NCBI RefSeq assembly: GCF_014268785.2
Contig: NZ_JABWRD020000001.1
Span: 1,749,001 to 1,813,000, forward strand
From: Pseudomonas shirazensis
GTDB taxonomy: Bacteria > Pseudomonadota > Gammaproteobacteria > Pseudomonadales > Pseudomonadaceae
Reading direction: 5' to 3'
Length of the DNA stretch: 64,000 nt
The position numbers and the translations under genes are program-made. Positions 1 through 8,646 of the stretch are shown in pieces. Within the stretch, counting starts at the first letter, position 1. Each line of letters begins with the position of its first letter. Under the pieces are notes generated by a model, which worked only from the letters and a program-made list of their open reading frames with translations, was not told where the DNA came from and did no database searches.

Positions 1-39
1 TACATAGGTAACGCAGTAGCGCAGGCCAAACGTATCTAA
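1..39 (+). CDS. purB: C-terminal end of adenylosuccinate lyase (probable, partial)
   Basis: The first 39 bases are open in frame 1 and read YIGNAVAQAKRI followed by TAA. This resembles the C-terminus of Pseudomonas adenylosuccinate lyase, and purB usually precedes the roxA-type cupin gene in this genus. The peptide is too short to prove identity, so the name rests mainly on gene order. A terminator hairpin follows 18 nt after the stop. Confidence 0.5.
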   Translation, partial: YIGNAVAQAKRI

Positions 40-57
40 GATTACGCCTGCGTCTGA

Positions 58-82
58 CGCCCGGCCTAGCCGGGCGTTTTTA
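58..82 (+). terminator. Rho-independent terminator after the purB-like end
   Basis: Perfect 8-bp stem CGCCCGGC / GCCGGGCG (58-65 and 69-76) with a CTA loop, followed directly by TTTTT. It lies between the upstream stop codon at 39 and roxA, so roxA probably uses its own promoter or read-through. Confidence 0.85.
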
Positions 83-120
83 TTCCCGGACGAAAATTAC
101 GTTTTTTCAATAGGTTGAAC

Positions 121-1287
121 ATGAATTCTGATACTCCACTTCAGCTGCTTGGCGGTTTGACTGCTCGCGAGTTCCTGCGTGACTACTGGCAGAAGAAGCC
201 ATTGCTGGTACGCCAGGCATTCACCGACTTCGAAAGCCCGATCGACCCTGACGAGCTGGCTGGCCTGGCCCTGGAAGAGGAAGTCGAATCGCGCCTGGTC
301 CTCGAACACGGTGAACGCCCGTGGGAGCTGCGTCGCGGCCCGTTCACCGAGGACGACTTCGCCACCCTGCCAGAGCGCGACTGGACCCTGCTGGTGCAAG
401 CGGTCGACCAGTTCGTGCCAGAAGTGGCCGAACTGCTGGAAAGCTTCCGCTTCCTGCCAAGCTGGCGCATCGACGATGTGATGATCAGCTATGCCGCACC
501 CGGCGGCAGCGTTGGCCCGCACTTCGACAACTACGACGTGTTCCTGCTGCAGGGCCACGGTACCCGCAACTGGAAAGTCGGCCAGATGTGCGACAGCGAC
601 AGCAAGCTGCTCGAGCACGCCGACCTGCGCATCCTGGCTGACTTCGAGCAGACCGACGAGTGGCGCCTGGAGCCGGGTGACATGCTCTACCTGCCACCAC
701 GCCTGGCCCACTTCGGCGTTGCCGAAGACAACTGCCTGACCTACTCGGTCGGTTTCCGCGCGCCAAGCGCTGCTGAAGTGCTGACCCACTTCACCGACTT
801 CCTCACCCAGTTCCTGCCGGACGAAGAGCGCTACAGCGACGCCGACGCCCAGCCGGTCAGCGACCCGCACCAGATCCAGCACGACGCTCTGGACCGCCTC
901 AAGGCGCTGCTGGCCGAGCACATGGGTGACGAGCGCCTGCTGCTGACCTGGTTCGGCCAGTTCATGACCGAGCCACGCTACCCTGAGCAGGTCGCCGGCG
1001 AGCCGCTCAAGGAAGAAGAGCTGATCGACAGCCTGGAACAAGGCGCTATTCTTATTCGTAACCCAAGCGCACGCCTGGCCTGGTCGGAAGTCGATGACAA
1101 CCTGCTGCTGTTCGCCAGCGGCCAGAGCCGTCTGCTCTCGGGTCACCTGCGCGATCTGCTGAAGATGATCTGCGCCGCCGATGCGCTGCACATCGAAAAC
1201 CTGGGCCAGTGGCTCAAGGATGAAGAAGGTCTGACCCTGGTCTGCCAGCTGGTCGAACAAGGAAGTCTGGGTTTTGCCAATGAATAG
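121..1287 (+). CDS. roxA: Ribosomal protein uL16 arginine hydroxylase (JmjC/cupin oxygenase)
   Basis: A 388-residue 2-oxoglutarate/Fe(II) oxygenase of the RoxA (YcfD) family, which hydroxylates an arginine of ribosomal protein uL16 in the cytoplasm. The JmjC core shows the iron triad His134-x-Asp136 (in GPHFDNYDVF) and His197 (in RLAHFG), and the wHTH-like C-terminal region of the family follows. The E. coli protein is about 373 residues, so the gene is full length. A TTG at 115 is in frame, but the ATG at 121 with AGG six bases upstream is the better start. The last 8 bases overlap the start of the GNAT gene, so the two are probably translated together. Confidence 0.9.
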   Translation: MNSDTPLQLLGGLTAREFLRDYWQKKPLLVRQAFTDFESPIDPDELAGLALEEEVESRLVLEHGERPWELRRGPFTEDDFATLPERDWTLLVQAVDQFVPEVAELLESFRFLPSWRIDDVMISYAAPGGSVGPHFDNYDVFLLQGHGTRNWKVGQMCDSDSKLLEHADLRILADFEQTDEWRLEPGDMLYLPPRLAHFGVAEDNCLTYSVGFRAPSAAEVLTHFTDFLTQFLPDEERYSDADAQPVSDPHQIQHDALDRLKALLAEHMGDERLLLTWFGQFMTEPRYPEQVAGEPLKEEELIDSLEQGAILIRNPSARLAWSEVDDNLLLFASGQSRLLSGHLRDLLKMICAADALHIENLGQWLKDEEGLTLVCQLVEQGSLGFANE

Positions 1288-1714
1288 AATCAGCGTTCGG
1301 CTTGCCGATTGGATCAAGGACAACAGTGACATCCGCCACATCCGCGATGCGGTGTTCGTTGCCGAGCAGCACATTCCGCCTGAGCTGGAATTTGACGCCG
1401 AAGACCCCCAGGCTGTGCATTTCCTGGCCCTCGAGGGTGACTACCCGATCGGCACCGCGCGCTTGCTGGCAGACGGCACCATCGGCCGCATCTCGGTGCT
1501 CAAGGACTGGCGCGGGCTGAAAGTGGGCGACGCACTGATGCATGCGGTGATCGCCGAAGCCCAGGCTCGCGACCTCAAGCAACAGACCTTGAGCGCCCAG
1601 GTGCATGCCACACCGTTCTACGAGCGGCTGGGCTTCAAGGTGGTCAGCGAGGAGTTCCTCGAGGCCGGCATCCCCCATGTGGAGATGGTGCGCGAGTCCT
1701 GCGACCTGGCCTGA
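1280..1714 (+). CDS. GNAT family N-acetyltransferase
   Basis: A 144-residue single-domain GNAT protein. The acetyl-CoA-binding region RISVLKDWRGLKVGDALM is seen at about residues 73-90, and HATPFYERLGFKVVSEEF near 110-127 is the usual beta6-beta7 signature. It resembles the ElaA/YjcF-like small acetyltransferases; the substrate cannot be told. The ATG at 1280 lies inside the end of roxA in another frame, and a TTG two codons upstream is less likely. Coupling to roxA suggests a housekeeping role, but this is inference. Confidence 0.85.
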   Translation: MNRISVRLADWIKDNSDIRHIRDAVFVAEQHIPPELEFDAEDPQAVHFLALEGDYPIGTARLLADGTIGRISVLKDWRGLKVGDALMHAVIAEAQARDLKQQTLSAQVHATPFYERLGFKVVSEEFLEAGIPHVEMVRESCDLA

Positions 1715-1786
1715 GCAATCTCAGGGCCGCTTAAACCGGCCCTGTTTCGCAGCGGGCTGCAATGGCCCGCTGCGTGCTCTGCAACA

Positions 1787-1818
1787 TTGACTCACCAGCA
1801 AGCTGTATATGCATACAG
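1787..1818 (+). promoter_or_regulatory. LexA-type SOS box overlapping a promoter before topB
   Basis: CTGTATATGCATACAG at 1803-1818 fits the LexA operator CTG-N10-CAG, with 6-bp half-sites CTGTAT/ATACAG, and is close to the Pseudomonas consensus as I recall it (CTGTATATAAATACAG). A -35-like TTGACT lies at 1787-1792, and 17 bases later TGCATA (1810-1815) could be the -10, inside the box. The only gene downstream is topB, 71 bases away. Confidence 0.75.
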
Positions 1819-1889
1819 ATAAAACTTGCCTGGCGGCGCTTCTTTGTCCATCCTGACGCTCATCGTCTGCCCATGAAGCGTTCTCGGCC

Positions 1890-3857
1890 ATGCGCCTGTT
1901 TCTCTGCGAAAAACCCTCCCAGGCCAAAGATATCGCTAAAGTGCTCGGCGCCACCCGCCGCGGTGACGGCTGCTGGCAAGGCACTGACGTGTGCGTTACC
2001 TGGTGCATCGGCCACCTGCTCGAAACCGCCCCGCCCGACAGTTACGACGCCCGCTACAAGCGCTGGAGCCTGGACGATCTGCCGATCATCCCGGGCCAGT
2101 GGAAAATGCTGGTCAAGCCAAAAACCGCCAGCCAGTTCAAGGCAGTCAAACGCCTGCTTGGCGAAGCGCGCGAACTGGTCATCGCCACCGACGCCGACCG
2201 CGAAGGCGAGATGATCGCCCGTGAGCTGGTCGAGCACTGCCGGTACCGCGGCCCGATCCAGCGCCTGTGGCTGTCGGCGCTGGACGATGCCTCGATCCGC
2301 AAGGCCCTGGCCAAGCTGCTGCCCGGCAGCGAGACCTTCAGCCTGTACCATTCAGCCCTGGGCCGTTCGCGTGCCGACTGGCTGATCGGCATGAACATGA
2401 GCCGGCTGTTCACTCTGCTCGGGCGTCAATCCGGTTATCAAGGCGTGTTGCCCGTCGGCCGCGTGCAAACCCCGACCCTGCGCCTGGTGGTAGACCGCGA
2501 TCGCAGCATCGCCGACTTCGTGCCGGTGCCGTTCTGGGCGATCGACGTGCAGCTTGAGCATGCCGGCAGCCTGTTCAACGCACAGTGGCGCGCGCCTGAA
2601 GACGCCTGCGATGATCAGGCCCGCTGCCTTAACCAGAGCCTGGCCCAGCAAGCCGCCGCCGACATGGCTGCGGCTGGCAGTGCGCAGGTCAGCAAGCTGG
2701 TCACCGAGCGCGTGCGCGAAGCCGCACCGCTGCCGTTCGATCTGGGCACCCTGCAGGAAATCTGCTCGAAGAAGTTCGGCTACGGCGCCCAGGAAACCCT
2801 CGACATCGCCCAGGCCTTGTACGAAACCCACAAACTGATCACCTACCCGCGCAGCGACTGCGGCTTTCTGCCAATGAGCCAGCATGCCGAGGCGCCGGCA
2901 GTTCTCGCTGCATTGCAGCGCGCCGATGCCAGCCTGGCGCCGCTGCAAGCGCACCTGCAGCCGCAACGCCGCTCGCGCGCCTGGAACGACGCCAAGGTCA
3001 GCGCCCACCACGGCATCATCCCCACTGCCGCCGCCAGTGACCCGGCGCGCCTGCCGCCCAAATACAAGGCCGTTTACACCCTGATCCGCGCGCGTTACCT
3101 GGCGCAGTTTCTGCCCAACCATGAATACGACCGCACCCAGGCTGATTTCGATTGCGCCGGCCACGCCCTGCGCGCCGTCGGCAAGCAGATTGTCGAACCC
3201 GGCTGGCGCCGCGCCCTGCCAGAGGCGCTGACGCCAGCCAAAGGCCGTGAGGCGCCGCCGGCGCAGGTGCTGCCAGCCTTGCAGCAAGGCCAGGCCTGCG
3301 CAGTGCGCAACGTCCAACTCAAGGACCTGTGGACCCAGCCGCCGAAACCTTTCACCGAAGGCGACCTGATCAAGGCGATGAAAAACGTCGCCAAGCTGGT
3401 GGATGACCCCAAGCTCAAGCAAAAGCTCAAGGAAACCACCGGCATCGGCACCGAGGCCACCCGCGCCAGCATTATCCAGGGCCTGCTCGACCGCGGTTAT
3501 CTGGTCAAGAACGGCAAGGCCCTGGCCGCCACCCCAGCCGCGTTCAGCCTGATTGACGCCGTCCCACGGGCCATTGCCGACCCGGGCACCACGGCGATCT
3601 GGGAGCAGGCTTTGGACATGGTCCAGAGCGGCGAAATGACTCTCGAGGAATTCGTTGCCCGCCAATCGGCCTGGATGGGCAAGCTGGTAGAGCGCTGTAG
3701 CGGCATGCGCATGACCATCAGCGGCCCGCTGGTACCCGCCGGTGGCAAGAAGGCGCCCTGGAGCAAGAAGCGCCGCTCAGGCACCAAGGCCAAAGCGGCC
3801 GACGGCAAGCCCAAGGCGGCCAAGCCGAGGGTTGCCAGGCGCAAGGCCACTACCTGA
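1890..3857 (+). CDS. topB: DNA topoisomerase III (type IA)
   Basis: A 655-residue type IA topoisomerase that decatenates and relaxes DNA by single-strand passage and works with RecQ-type helicases on recombination intermediates. Visible elements are the N-terminal TOPRIM domain with EKPSQAKDIAKVLG and the acidic metal motif TDADREGE (Asp101, Asp103, Glu105), the active-site tyrosine in ITYPRSDCGF (about Tyr319; Tyr328 in E. coli), and a Lys/Arg-rich C-terminal tail of about 40 residues that should bind DNA. The length matches E. coli TopB (653). A LexA-like box lies upstream, so SOS induction is likely. Confidence 0.95.
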   Translation: MRLFLCEKPSQAKDIAKVLGATRRGDGCWQGTDVCVTWCIGHLLETAPPDSYDARYKRWSLDDLPIIPGQWKMLVKPKTASQFKAVKRLLGEARELVIATDADREGEMIARELVEHCRYRGPIQRLWLSALDDASIRKALAKLLPGSETFSLYHSALGRSRADWLIGMNMSRLFTLLGRQSGYQGVLPVGRVQTPTLRLVVDRDRSIADFVPVPFWAIDVQLEHAGSLFNAQWRAPEDACDDQARCLNQSLAQQAAADMAAAGSAQVSKLVTERVREAAPLPFDLGTLQEICSKKFGYGAQETLDIAQALYETHKLITYPRSDCGFLPMSQHAEAPAVLAALQRADASLAPLQAHLQPQRRSRAWNDAKVSAHHGIIPTAAASDPARLPPKYKAVYTLIRARYLAQFLPNHEYDRTQADFDCAGHALRAVGKQIVEPGWRRALPEALTPAKGREAPPAQVLPALQQGQACAVRNVQLKDLWTQPPKPFTEGDLIKAMKNVAKLVDDPKLKQKLKETTGIGTEATRASIIQGLLDRGYLVKNGKALAATPAAFSLIDAVPRAIADPGTTAIWEQALDMVQSGEMTLEEFVARQSAWMGKLVERCSGMRMTISGPLVPAGGKKAPWSKKRRSGTKAKAADGKPKAAKPRVARRKATT

Positions 3858-3872
3858 GCCTTCGACCTGGCC

Positions 3873-4970
3873 TCAGGTGCCGCTCTTGAGTCGGCTGAAG
3901 GCTCGGGTCAGTTCGCGGTTGAATTGCTTGCCATTGTCGTTCTTGCTGTACAACCGCGCGCGCACCTCGGCCGGCGGATAGGTGCCGGGGGCGTTGCGGA
4001 TCTGTGCATCGACCAGGCTGTCGGCGGCGCTGATCGCATTGGCGTAGTGAATGGTGTCGGTGATCGGTGCGATCACCTCCGGGCGCATCAGGTAGTCCAT
4101 CAAGGCCCAGGCCGCCTGCGGGTGCGGTGCGTCCTTAGGCACCACCAGCGCGTCAAGCCAGATCAACGTGCCCTCCTTGGGGATTCGGTAAGCGAGGCTG
4201 TAGGTTTTGCCCGCCTGCTGCGCCTGGCCCTGGGCGATAGCCACGTTGCCGTTCCACGACATCGCCACGCAGGTCTCGCCGTTGGCCAGGTCGTTGATGT
4301 TGCGATCATTGTCGAAGTAGCGGATGTACGGGCGGATCTTGCGCAGTTGTGCCTCAGCCAGCTTTAGGTCCTCGAGGCGCTGCTGATTGATGTCCAGGCC
4401 CATGTAGCGCATCACTGCGGCAAACACTTCGTTGGGGTCATTGAGCAGGCTGACTCCGCAATCGGCAAATTTCGCTACCACCGCCGGGTCGAACAGCATC
4501 GCCCAGCTGTCCAGCGGCGCATCGCTCAGGCGTGCGGTCACGGCCTGCTGCTGAAAGCCGACCCCGGTGGTGCCCCAGGCGTAAGTCCCGGCATAGCGGT
4601 TGCCGGGGTCGAACACGGCCATGTGCTGACGAAACTCCTCGCCCACACCCTGCAGATGGGGCAGCCGGCTTTTATCCAGCGGCTGCAACGCGCCGCTGGC
4701 AATGGCCCGACTCAGGTGCTGACCGGCGCTGAGCACCAGGTCATAGCCGCTGCGCCCGGTCAGCAGTTTGGTTTCGGCGGTTTCAAGCGAATCGAAGTGG
4801 TCGGCGACCACGCGGATGCCGGTTTCCTTCTCGAAATTGCTCAGCGTGTCTGGCGCCAAATACTCGCCCCAGATGTACAGGTTGACGGTGGGCTGCGCCG
4901 CATCGGCGGCGTGCCCCGCCGCCGCGCTGCCGGCCAGCGCCAACCCAAGTGCCAGCACAGAGGTTTTCAT
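3873..4970 (-). CDS. Periplasmic polyamine-binding protein (PotF/SpuD-like), orphan
   Basis: A 365-residue extracellular solute-binding protein of the spermidine/putrescine family. The signal peptide MKTSVLALGLALAGSAAAGHA is followed by NLYIWGEYLAPDTLSNFEKE, the usual opening of PotD/PotF/SpuD. Family features such as GTYAWGTTGVGF and AIAQGQAQQAGKTYS are present. Its ATG overlaps the stop of the agmatine deiminase gene by one base (TGATG), with GGAGGA just upstream, so it is translationally coupled. No permease or ATPase gene is nearby, so it must use transporter parts encoded elsewhere or act as a polyamine sensor. The exact ligand is unknown. Confidence 0.88.
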   Translation of the reverse strand: MKTSVLALGLALAGSAAAGHAADAAQPTVNLYIWGEYLAPDTLSNFEKETGIRVVADHFDSLETAETKLLTGRSGYDLVLSAGQHLSRAIASGALQPLDKSRLPHLQGVGEEFRQHMAVFDPGNRYAGTYAWGTTGVGFQQQAVTARLSDAPLDSWAMLFDPAVVAKFADCGVSLLNDPNEVFAAVMRYMGLDINQQRLEDLKLAEAQLRKIRPYIRYFDNDRNINDLANGETCVAMSWNGNVAIAQGQAQQAGKTYSLAYRIPKEGTLIWLDALVVPKDAPHPQAAWALMDYLMRPEVIAPITDTIHYANAISAADSLVDAQIRNAPGTYPPAEVRARLYSKNDNGKQFNRELTRAFSRLKSGT

Positions 4971-6079
4971 CAGCGAGGTCCTCCGGCGTATTGCGGCATG
5001 GTGATGCAGGCAACGTTGCCGCCGCCGAGCAGAATCTCCCGCGAGTTTTCGATGCCGATGATGCGCTTGCCCGGGAACAGCTCTGCCAGGGTTGCCTGGG
5101 CCACGCTGTCATTGCGGTCGCCGAACAACGGCACGACGATGGCCGAGTTGCCGGCGTAGTAGTTGATGTAAGACGCACAGATCCGCGTGCCGGCTTCGCG
5201 CACATGAGTGCCGTCGACCTGATCCAGCCCGGCGGCTTCGGCAGAGGTCCACTGCAGCACATCAGGTTGGGGCAGCTTGTGCACCTTGAGCTCACGGCCG
5301 CGGCTGTCGCGGGTGCTGCGCAGGATGTCATAGGCTTCCTGGTAGATCTCCCACTGCGGGTCATCGCGGTTGTCGGTCCATTGCAGCACCACCTCGCCGG
5401 GCCGTACAAAGCAGGCCAGGTCGTCGACATGGCCGTCGGTTTCATCGAACTTGCAGCCACGTGGCAGCCAGATCACCTGCTCGGCACCAAGGTAATCCTG
5501 CAGGCGCCGGGTCACCTCTGCTTTGCCCAGATGAGCGTTGCGATTGCGGTTGAGCAGGCATTGCTCGGTGGTCAGCAGGCTGCCTTGGCCGTCACTCTGG
5601 ATGCCGCCGAGTTCTGCGATCAATGGCGCGCGGTAGCGGTCCAGGTTTTCGATCTCGAGGACCTTGCGAGCGATCTGGTCGTCCTTGTCCCATGGGTAGT
5701 AGAGGCCACCGTCGAGGCCGCCATAGGCGTTGAATTCGAAGTCGACGCCGCGTACCTCGCCGCTGTCATCGTTGACCACGAAGCACGGCCCGCTGTCGCG
5801 AAACCAGGTGTCATTGCAAGTCATCTCCACTACCCGCACCGCCTCCGGTAGCAGGCGTCGGGCATTGGCGTATTGCGCGGCGGAGGCACATACAGTGACC
5901 GGCTCGCTGCTGGCAATCGCCTTGACGATCTCGACCCACACCTGCTGCGCCGGCTTGGCGCCATTGCGCCACACGTCCGGCCGTTCCGGCCAACCGAGCC
6001 AGCAGCCGCCCTTGGCTTCGAACTCGCCGGGCAAGCGGAAACCATCGGCCTTGGGGGTAGTGCTGAGCGAACGCGCCAT
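4970..6079 (-). CDS. aguA: Agmatine deiminase
   Basis: A 369-residue guanidino-group-modifying enzyme of the agmatine deiminase type, which converts agmatine to N-carbamoylputrescine and ammonia on the arginine decarboxylase route to putrescine. Family motifs include TWFRDSGPCFVV near residue 91, FDETDGHVDDLACF near 215 (catalytic Glu/His region) and the catalytic cysteine Cys358 in GGGNVACITM. The length matches characterised AguA proteins (about 365-370). It heads a two-gene minus-strand operon with a polyamine-binding protein. The aguB partner (N-carbamoylputrescine amidase) is not in the window. Confidence 0.95.
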   Translation of the reverse strand: MARSLSTTPKADGFRLPGEFEAKGGCWLGWPERPDVWRNGAKPAQQVWVEIVKAIASSEPVTVCASAAQYANARRLLPEAVRVVEMTCNDTWFRDSGPCFVVNDDSGEVRGVDFEFNAYGGLDGGLYYPWDKDDQIARKVLEIENLDRYRAPLIAELGGIQSDGQGSLLTTEQCLLNRNRNAHLGKAEVTRRLQDYLGAEQVIWLPRGCKFDETDGHVDDLACFVRPGEVVLQWTDNRDDPQWEIYQEAYDILRSTRDSRGRELKVHKLPQPDVLQWTSAEAAGLDQVDGTHVREAGTRICASYINYYAGNSAIVVPLFGDRNDSVAQATLAELFPGKRIIGIENSREILLGGGNVACITMPQYAGGPR

Positions 6080-6164
6080 GGGTCAACCTCGTCGTGACTG
6101 AGTGGGATGAGCCGAAGCTACGCCGCTAGCGGGCGCACATCCAACGATGAAAACTCAGCGATTG

Positions 6165-6179
6165 GTGAATTGAATTCAC
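6165..6179. promoter_or_regulatory. Perfect palindrome before aguA, overlapping the lysR stop
   Basis: GTGAATTGAATTCAC is a perfect 7-1-7 palindrome. It overlaps the stop codon of the lysR gene (6176-6178) and lies about 86 bases upstream of the aguA start, on the side where the aguA promoter must be. It is a plausible operator for a dimeric regulator, possibly the neighbouring LysR protein; this is inference. Confidence 0.45.
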
Positions 6180-7063
6180 GGTTCGCTGATCTGTTCGATG
6201 AACCAGTCAACGAAGTCGCCCACTGCACCGCGCTCTAGGCGCAAGCGCTCGCAGACCAGCGCGTACTGCCCCTGCGCGGTCACACTGGCGCTGAACGGGC
6301 GCACCAGTCGGCCACTTTGCAGGTCGGCCTGGCAGGTCAGGTTGTCGCCCATGGCTACGCCCTGGCCGAGCAGCGCCGCCTCCAGCGCCAACGCCGCATG
6401 GGGGAAGTACAGCTGGCGGTTGGGCTGGCCGTCTTCGGCGTGGGTGGCCAGCCACGAAGTCCAGGTCTTGCCGTCCTGGTCGTCGTGCAACAGACAGTGG
6501 CGCAACAGCTCGCGCGGGCGCTTCATGGCGCTCTGGTTGAACAGGCCGGGGCTGCACACTGGAAAGAACTGCAGCAGCGGCAACGGCCGCACGAAGTGCG
6601 TGCTGGCGTCCAGCGCGCTGGTGCCGTAGGTGATCGCCAGGTCAACGTCCAGTGCTGGCGCCCCGGCATTGATCGGCTGTTCGAGTAGATGCAGGGTGAT
6701 ATGCGGGTAGCGGCTGCTGAAATCAGCCAGCCGATTGATCAGCCATTTTTGCGCCAGCTCTGCCGTCACCGCAACCCGCAGCACTGCCTGCGAAGCCGGG
6801 TCACGCAGCTCGTCACAGGCCTTGCCGATCAACTCGAAGGCCTGTTGCAACTGCTGCAGCAGGCGCTCTGCTTCAGCACTCGGGCGCACCTGGCGGCCGA
6901 CCCGCTCGAACAACGCCACGCCCAGCTGCGCTTCCAACTGGCGAATCTGGTGGCTGACTGCGCTGTCGGTGACGCACAGCTCGGCCGCGGCCCGGCCGAA
7001 ATGGCCATGGCGGGCGGCGCACTCGAACGTGCGCAAGGCGGTCAGCGAGGGCAGACGGCGCAT
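6176..7063 (-). CDS. LysR-family regulator, GcvA-like, of the polyamine genes
   Basis: A 295-residue LysR-type transcriptional regulator. Residues 1-65 carry the winged HTH (LPSLTALRTFECAARHGHFG, then DSAVSHQIRQLEAQLG), in the form typical of the GcvA/AmpR group. The remainder is a periplasmic-binding-fold effector domain. It is transcribed divergently from the glutamate-polyamine ligase gene and lies upstream of, and co-oriented with, aguA. It therefore probably responds to a polyamine or agmatine-derived ligand. The start ATG at 7063 has only a weak ribosome-binding site. Confidence 0.88.
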   Translation of the reverse strand: MRRLPSLTALRTFECAARHGHFGRAAAELCVTDSAVSHQIRQLEAQLGVALFERVGRQVRPSAEAERLLQQLQQAFELIGKACDELRDPASQAVLRVAVTAELAQKWLINRLADFSSRYPHITLHLLEQPINAGAPALDVDLAITYGTSALDASTHFVRPLPLLQFFPVCSPGLFNQSAMKRPRELLRHCLLHDDQDGKTWTSWLATHAEDGQPNRQLYFPHAALALEAALLGQGVAMGDNLTCQADLQSGRLVRPFSASVTAQGQYALVCERLRLERGAVGDFVDWFIEQISEP

Positions 7064-7082
7064 GGTTTAAGTCCTGAAAGGC

Positions 7083-7149
7083 GGCTGATGGGCATCGCCA
7101 GCATCAGCCAGGCGTTGCAATAAATACAAGCTTGCTGGCGAAACCAGCA
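7083..7149. promoter_or_regulatory. Divergent lysR/ligase control region with two inverted repeats
   Basis: Between the divergent starts are two inverted repeats: GGCTGATG (7083-7090) with CATCAGCC (7102-7109), and TGCTGG-cgaaa-CCAGCA (7133-7149). LysR regulators normally bind paired interrupted palindromes in such divergent regions. No convincing -35/-10 pair could be assigned. Confidence 0.5.
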
Positions 7150-7199
7150 CCAGCTGCTAGATTTTTCAGGCTGAATCACAGCGCCGTCTAGAGCTCGCA

Positions 7200-8540
7200 A
7201 TGACCCCCACTACCCTGCTGGATGAAGTCCGCGCGTTTCGCAGCCAACACCCCGAAGTGCGCTATGTCGACCTGATCAGCCTGGACATCCCCGGGCATTT
7301 CTACGGTAAACGCTACCCCATCGACATGCTCGAAAAGCTCGCCGCCGGCAGCCCGCTGAAGCTGCCGCAGAACTGCGTGCTGCTCGGTGCCCAGGGTGGC
7401 TTGTTTCCGATCGGCGATTACTGCTTCAACGATGGCGACCCGGATGCACTGCGCCGGCTGATCCCCGGTACGCTTAAGCCGGTCAGCTGGGAGACGCAGC
7501 CACTCGGGCAGATGCTGATCAGCTCCGACGGCACCGATGCGCCCATAGAGTTCGAGCCGCGCGAGGTCCTCGCCCGGGTGCTGCAGCGTCTGCAGGCGCG
7601 GGGCATTCGCCCGGTGATTGCATTCGAGCTGGAGTTTTACCTGTTCGACTGCGCGCTGCAGGACGGACTGCCGCAGTTTCCCCGCGACCCGATCAGTGGC
7701 GATCGCGACGACCAACCCAACCTGCATATCGAACGTCTGTCGCGCTTCTGCGAAGTACTGCACGACATGGTCGAAACCGCCAACGCCCAAGGCGTCGATG
7801 CCAATGTCATCACCGCAGAGCTTGGCCCGGGGCAGTTCGAGATCAACTTCGGCCACTGCGACGACGGCCTGCGCGCCGCCGACTGGGCCGCCCTGTTCTG
7901 CCGCAGCAGCCGCGGTGTGGCGCGCAAGCACGGCCTGCGCGCCAGCTTCATGAGCAAGCCCTACCTGCAGGCACCCGGCAGTGGCATGCACGTACATGTC
8001 AGCCTCTACGACAGCAGCGGCAACAACGTGCTCGCCGCCGACCAGCAGCGGCCGTTGCGCCATGCCGTGGCCGGCTGCCTGGCGCTGCTGCCGCAGTGCA
8101 TGCCGATCTTTGCCGGCAACCACAATGCGTTTCGCCGCTATGGCGCCATGGTCAACGCCGCCAGCCGCGCCAGCTGGGGCTTTGAAGACCGTGACGCGTG
8201 CATTCGCATTCCCGAGTCCGACTCACGCAACCTGCGCATCGAGCACCGCCTGGCCGGCGCCGACGCCAATCCGTACCTGGTGCTGGCGGCAATCCTCTGC
8301 GGCATGGAGCAAGGCCTGGCGGCCCGGCAAGAGCCAATTGCCCCGCTCAATGATGATCGCGCCAGCGGCATCGACTTTCCCAAGGACATGCTTAGCGCGG
8401 TGGCCGCGATGCAAGCGCATCCTGCGGTCAGTGCCGGGCTCGGTGAGGAGTTTGTGAAGGTGTATTGCGAAAACAAACGCCAGGACCACCTGGCCTTCAT
8501 GGATGAAGTCAGCGCTCGCGAGTATCACTGGTTCCTGTAG
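7200..8540 (+). CDS. Glutamine-synthetase family ligase (gamma-glutamylpolyamine synthetase, PuuA/SpuI-like)
   Basis: A 446-residue glutamine synthetase homologue of the PuuA/SpuI group. Such enzymes join glutamate to putrescine or another polyamine with ATP at the start of the gamma-glutamylation catabolic route. Metal and substrate motifs are present: PVIAFELEFYLFD near 140, AELGPGQFEINFGHCDD near 204, SGMHVHVSLYD near 262, and a late glutamate-loop region with RASWGFEDRDACIRIPESDS. The context (agmatine deiminase, polyamine-binding protein, divergent LysR) supports a polyamine substrate. Primary ammonia assimilation is unlikely. Which amine is used cannot be read from sequence. Confidence 0.85.
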   Translation: MTPTTLLDEVRAFRSQHPEVRYVDLISLDIPGHFYGKRYPIDMLEKLAAGSPLKLPQNCVLLGAQGGLFPIGDYCFNDGDPDALRRLIPGTLKPVSWETQPLGQMLISSDGTDAPIEFEPREVLARVLQRLQARGIRPVIAFELEFYLFDCALQDGLPQFPRDPISGDRDDQPNLHIERLSRFCEVLHDMVETANAQGVDANVITAELGPGQFEINFGHCDDGLRAADWAALFCRSSRGVARKHGLRASFMSKPYLQAPGSGMHVHVSLYDSSGNNVLAADQQRPLRHAVAGCLALLPQCMPIFAGNHNAFRRYGAMVNAASRASWGFEDRDACIRIPESDSRNLRIEHRLAGADANPYLVLAAILCGMEQGLAARQEPIAPLNDDRASGIDFPKDMLSAVAAMQAHPAVSAGLGEEFVKVYCENKRQDHLAFMDEVSAREYHWFL

Positions 8541-8646
8541 CGGGCGGCAAAACCGCCTCGATACTGGCCACACCCGACGCTGGCGTTTACCATGGCAGCC
8601 TTTGGCGCGGCCTTTTGCCGCGCACTGCCGCTAAGCCTGAATCCTC

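Noticed and set aside
115..120. TTG at 115 as the roxA start
   Set aside because: The ATG at 121 is two codons later, better spaced from AGG, and gives the family-typical N-terminus.
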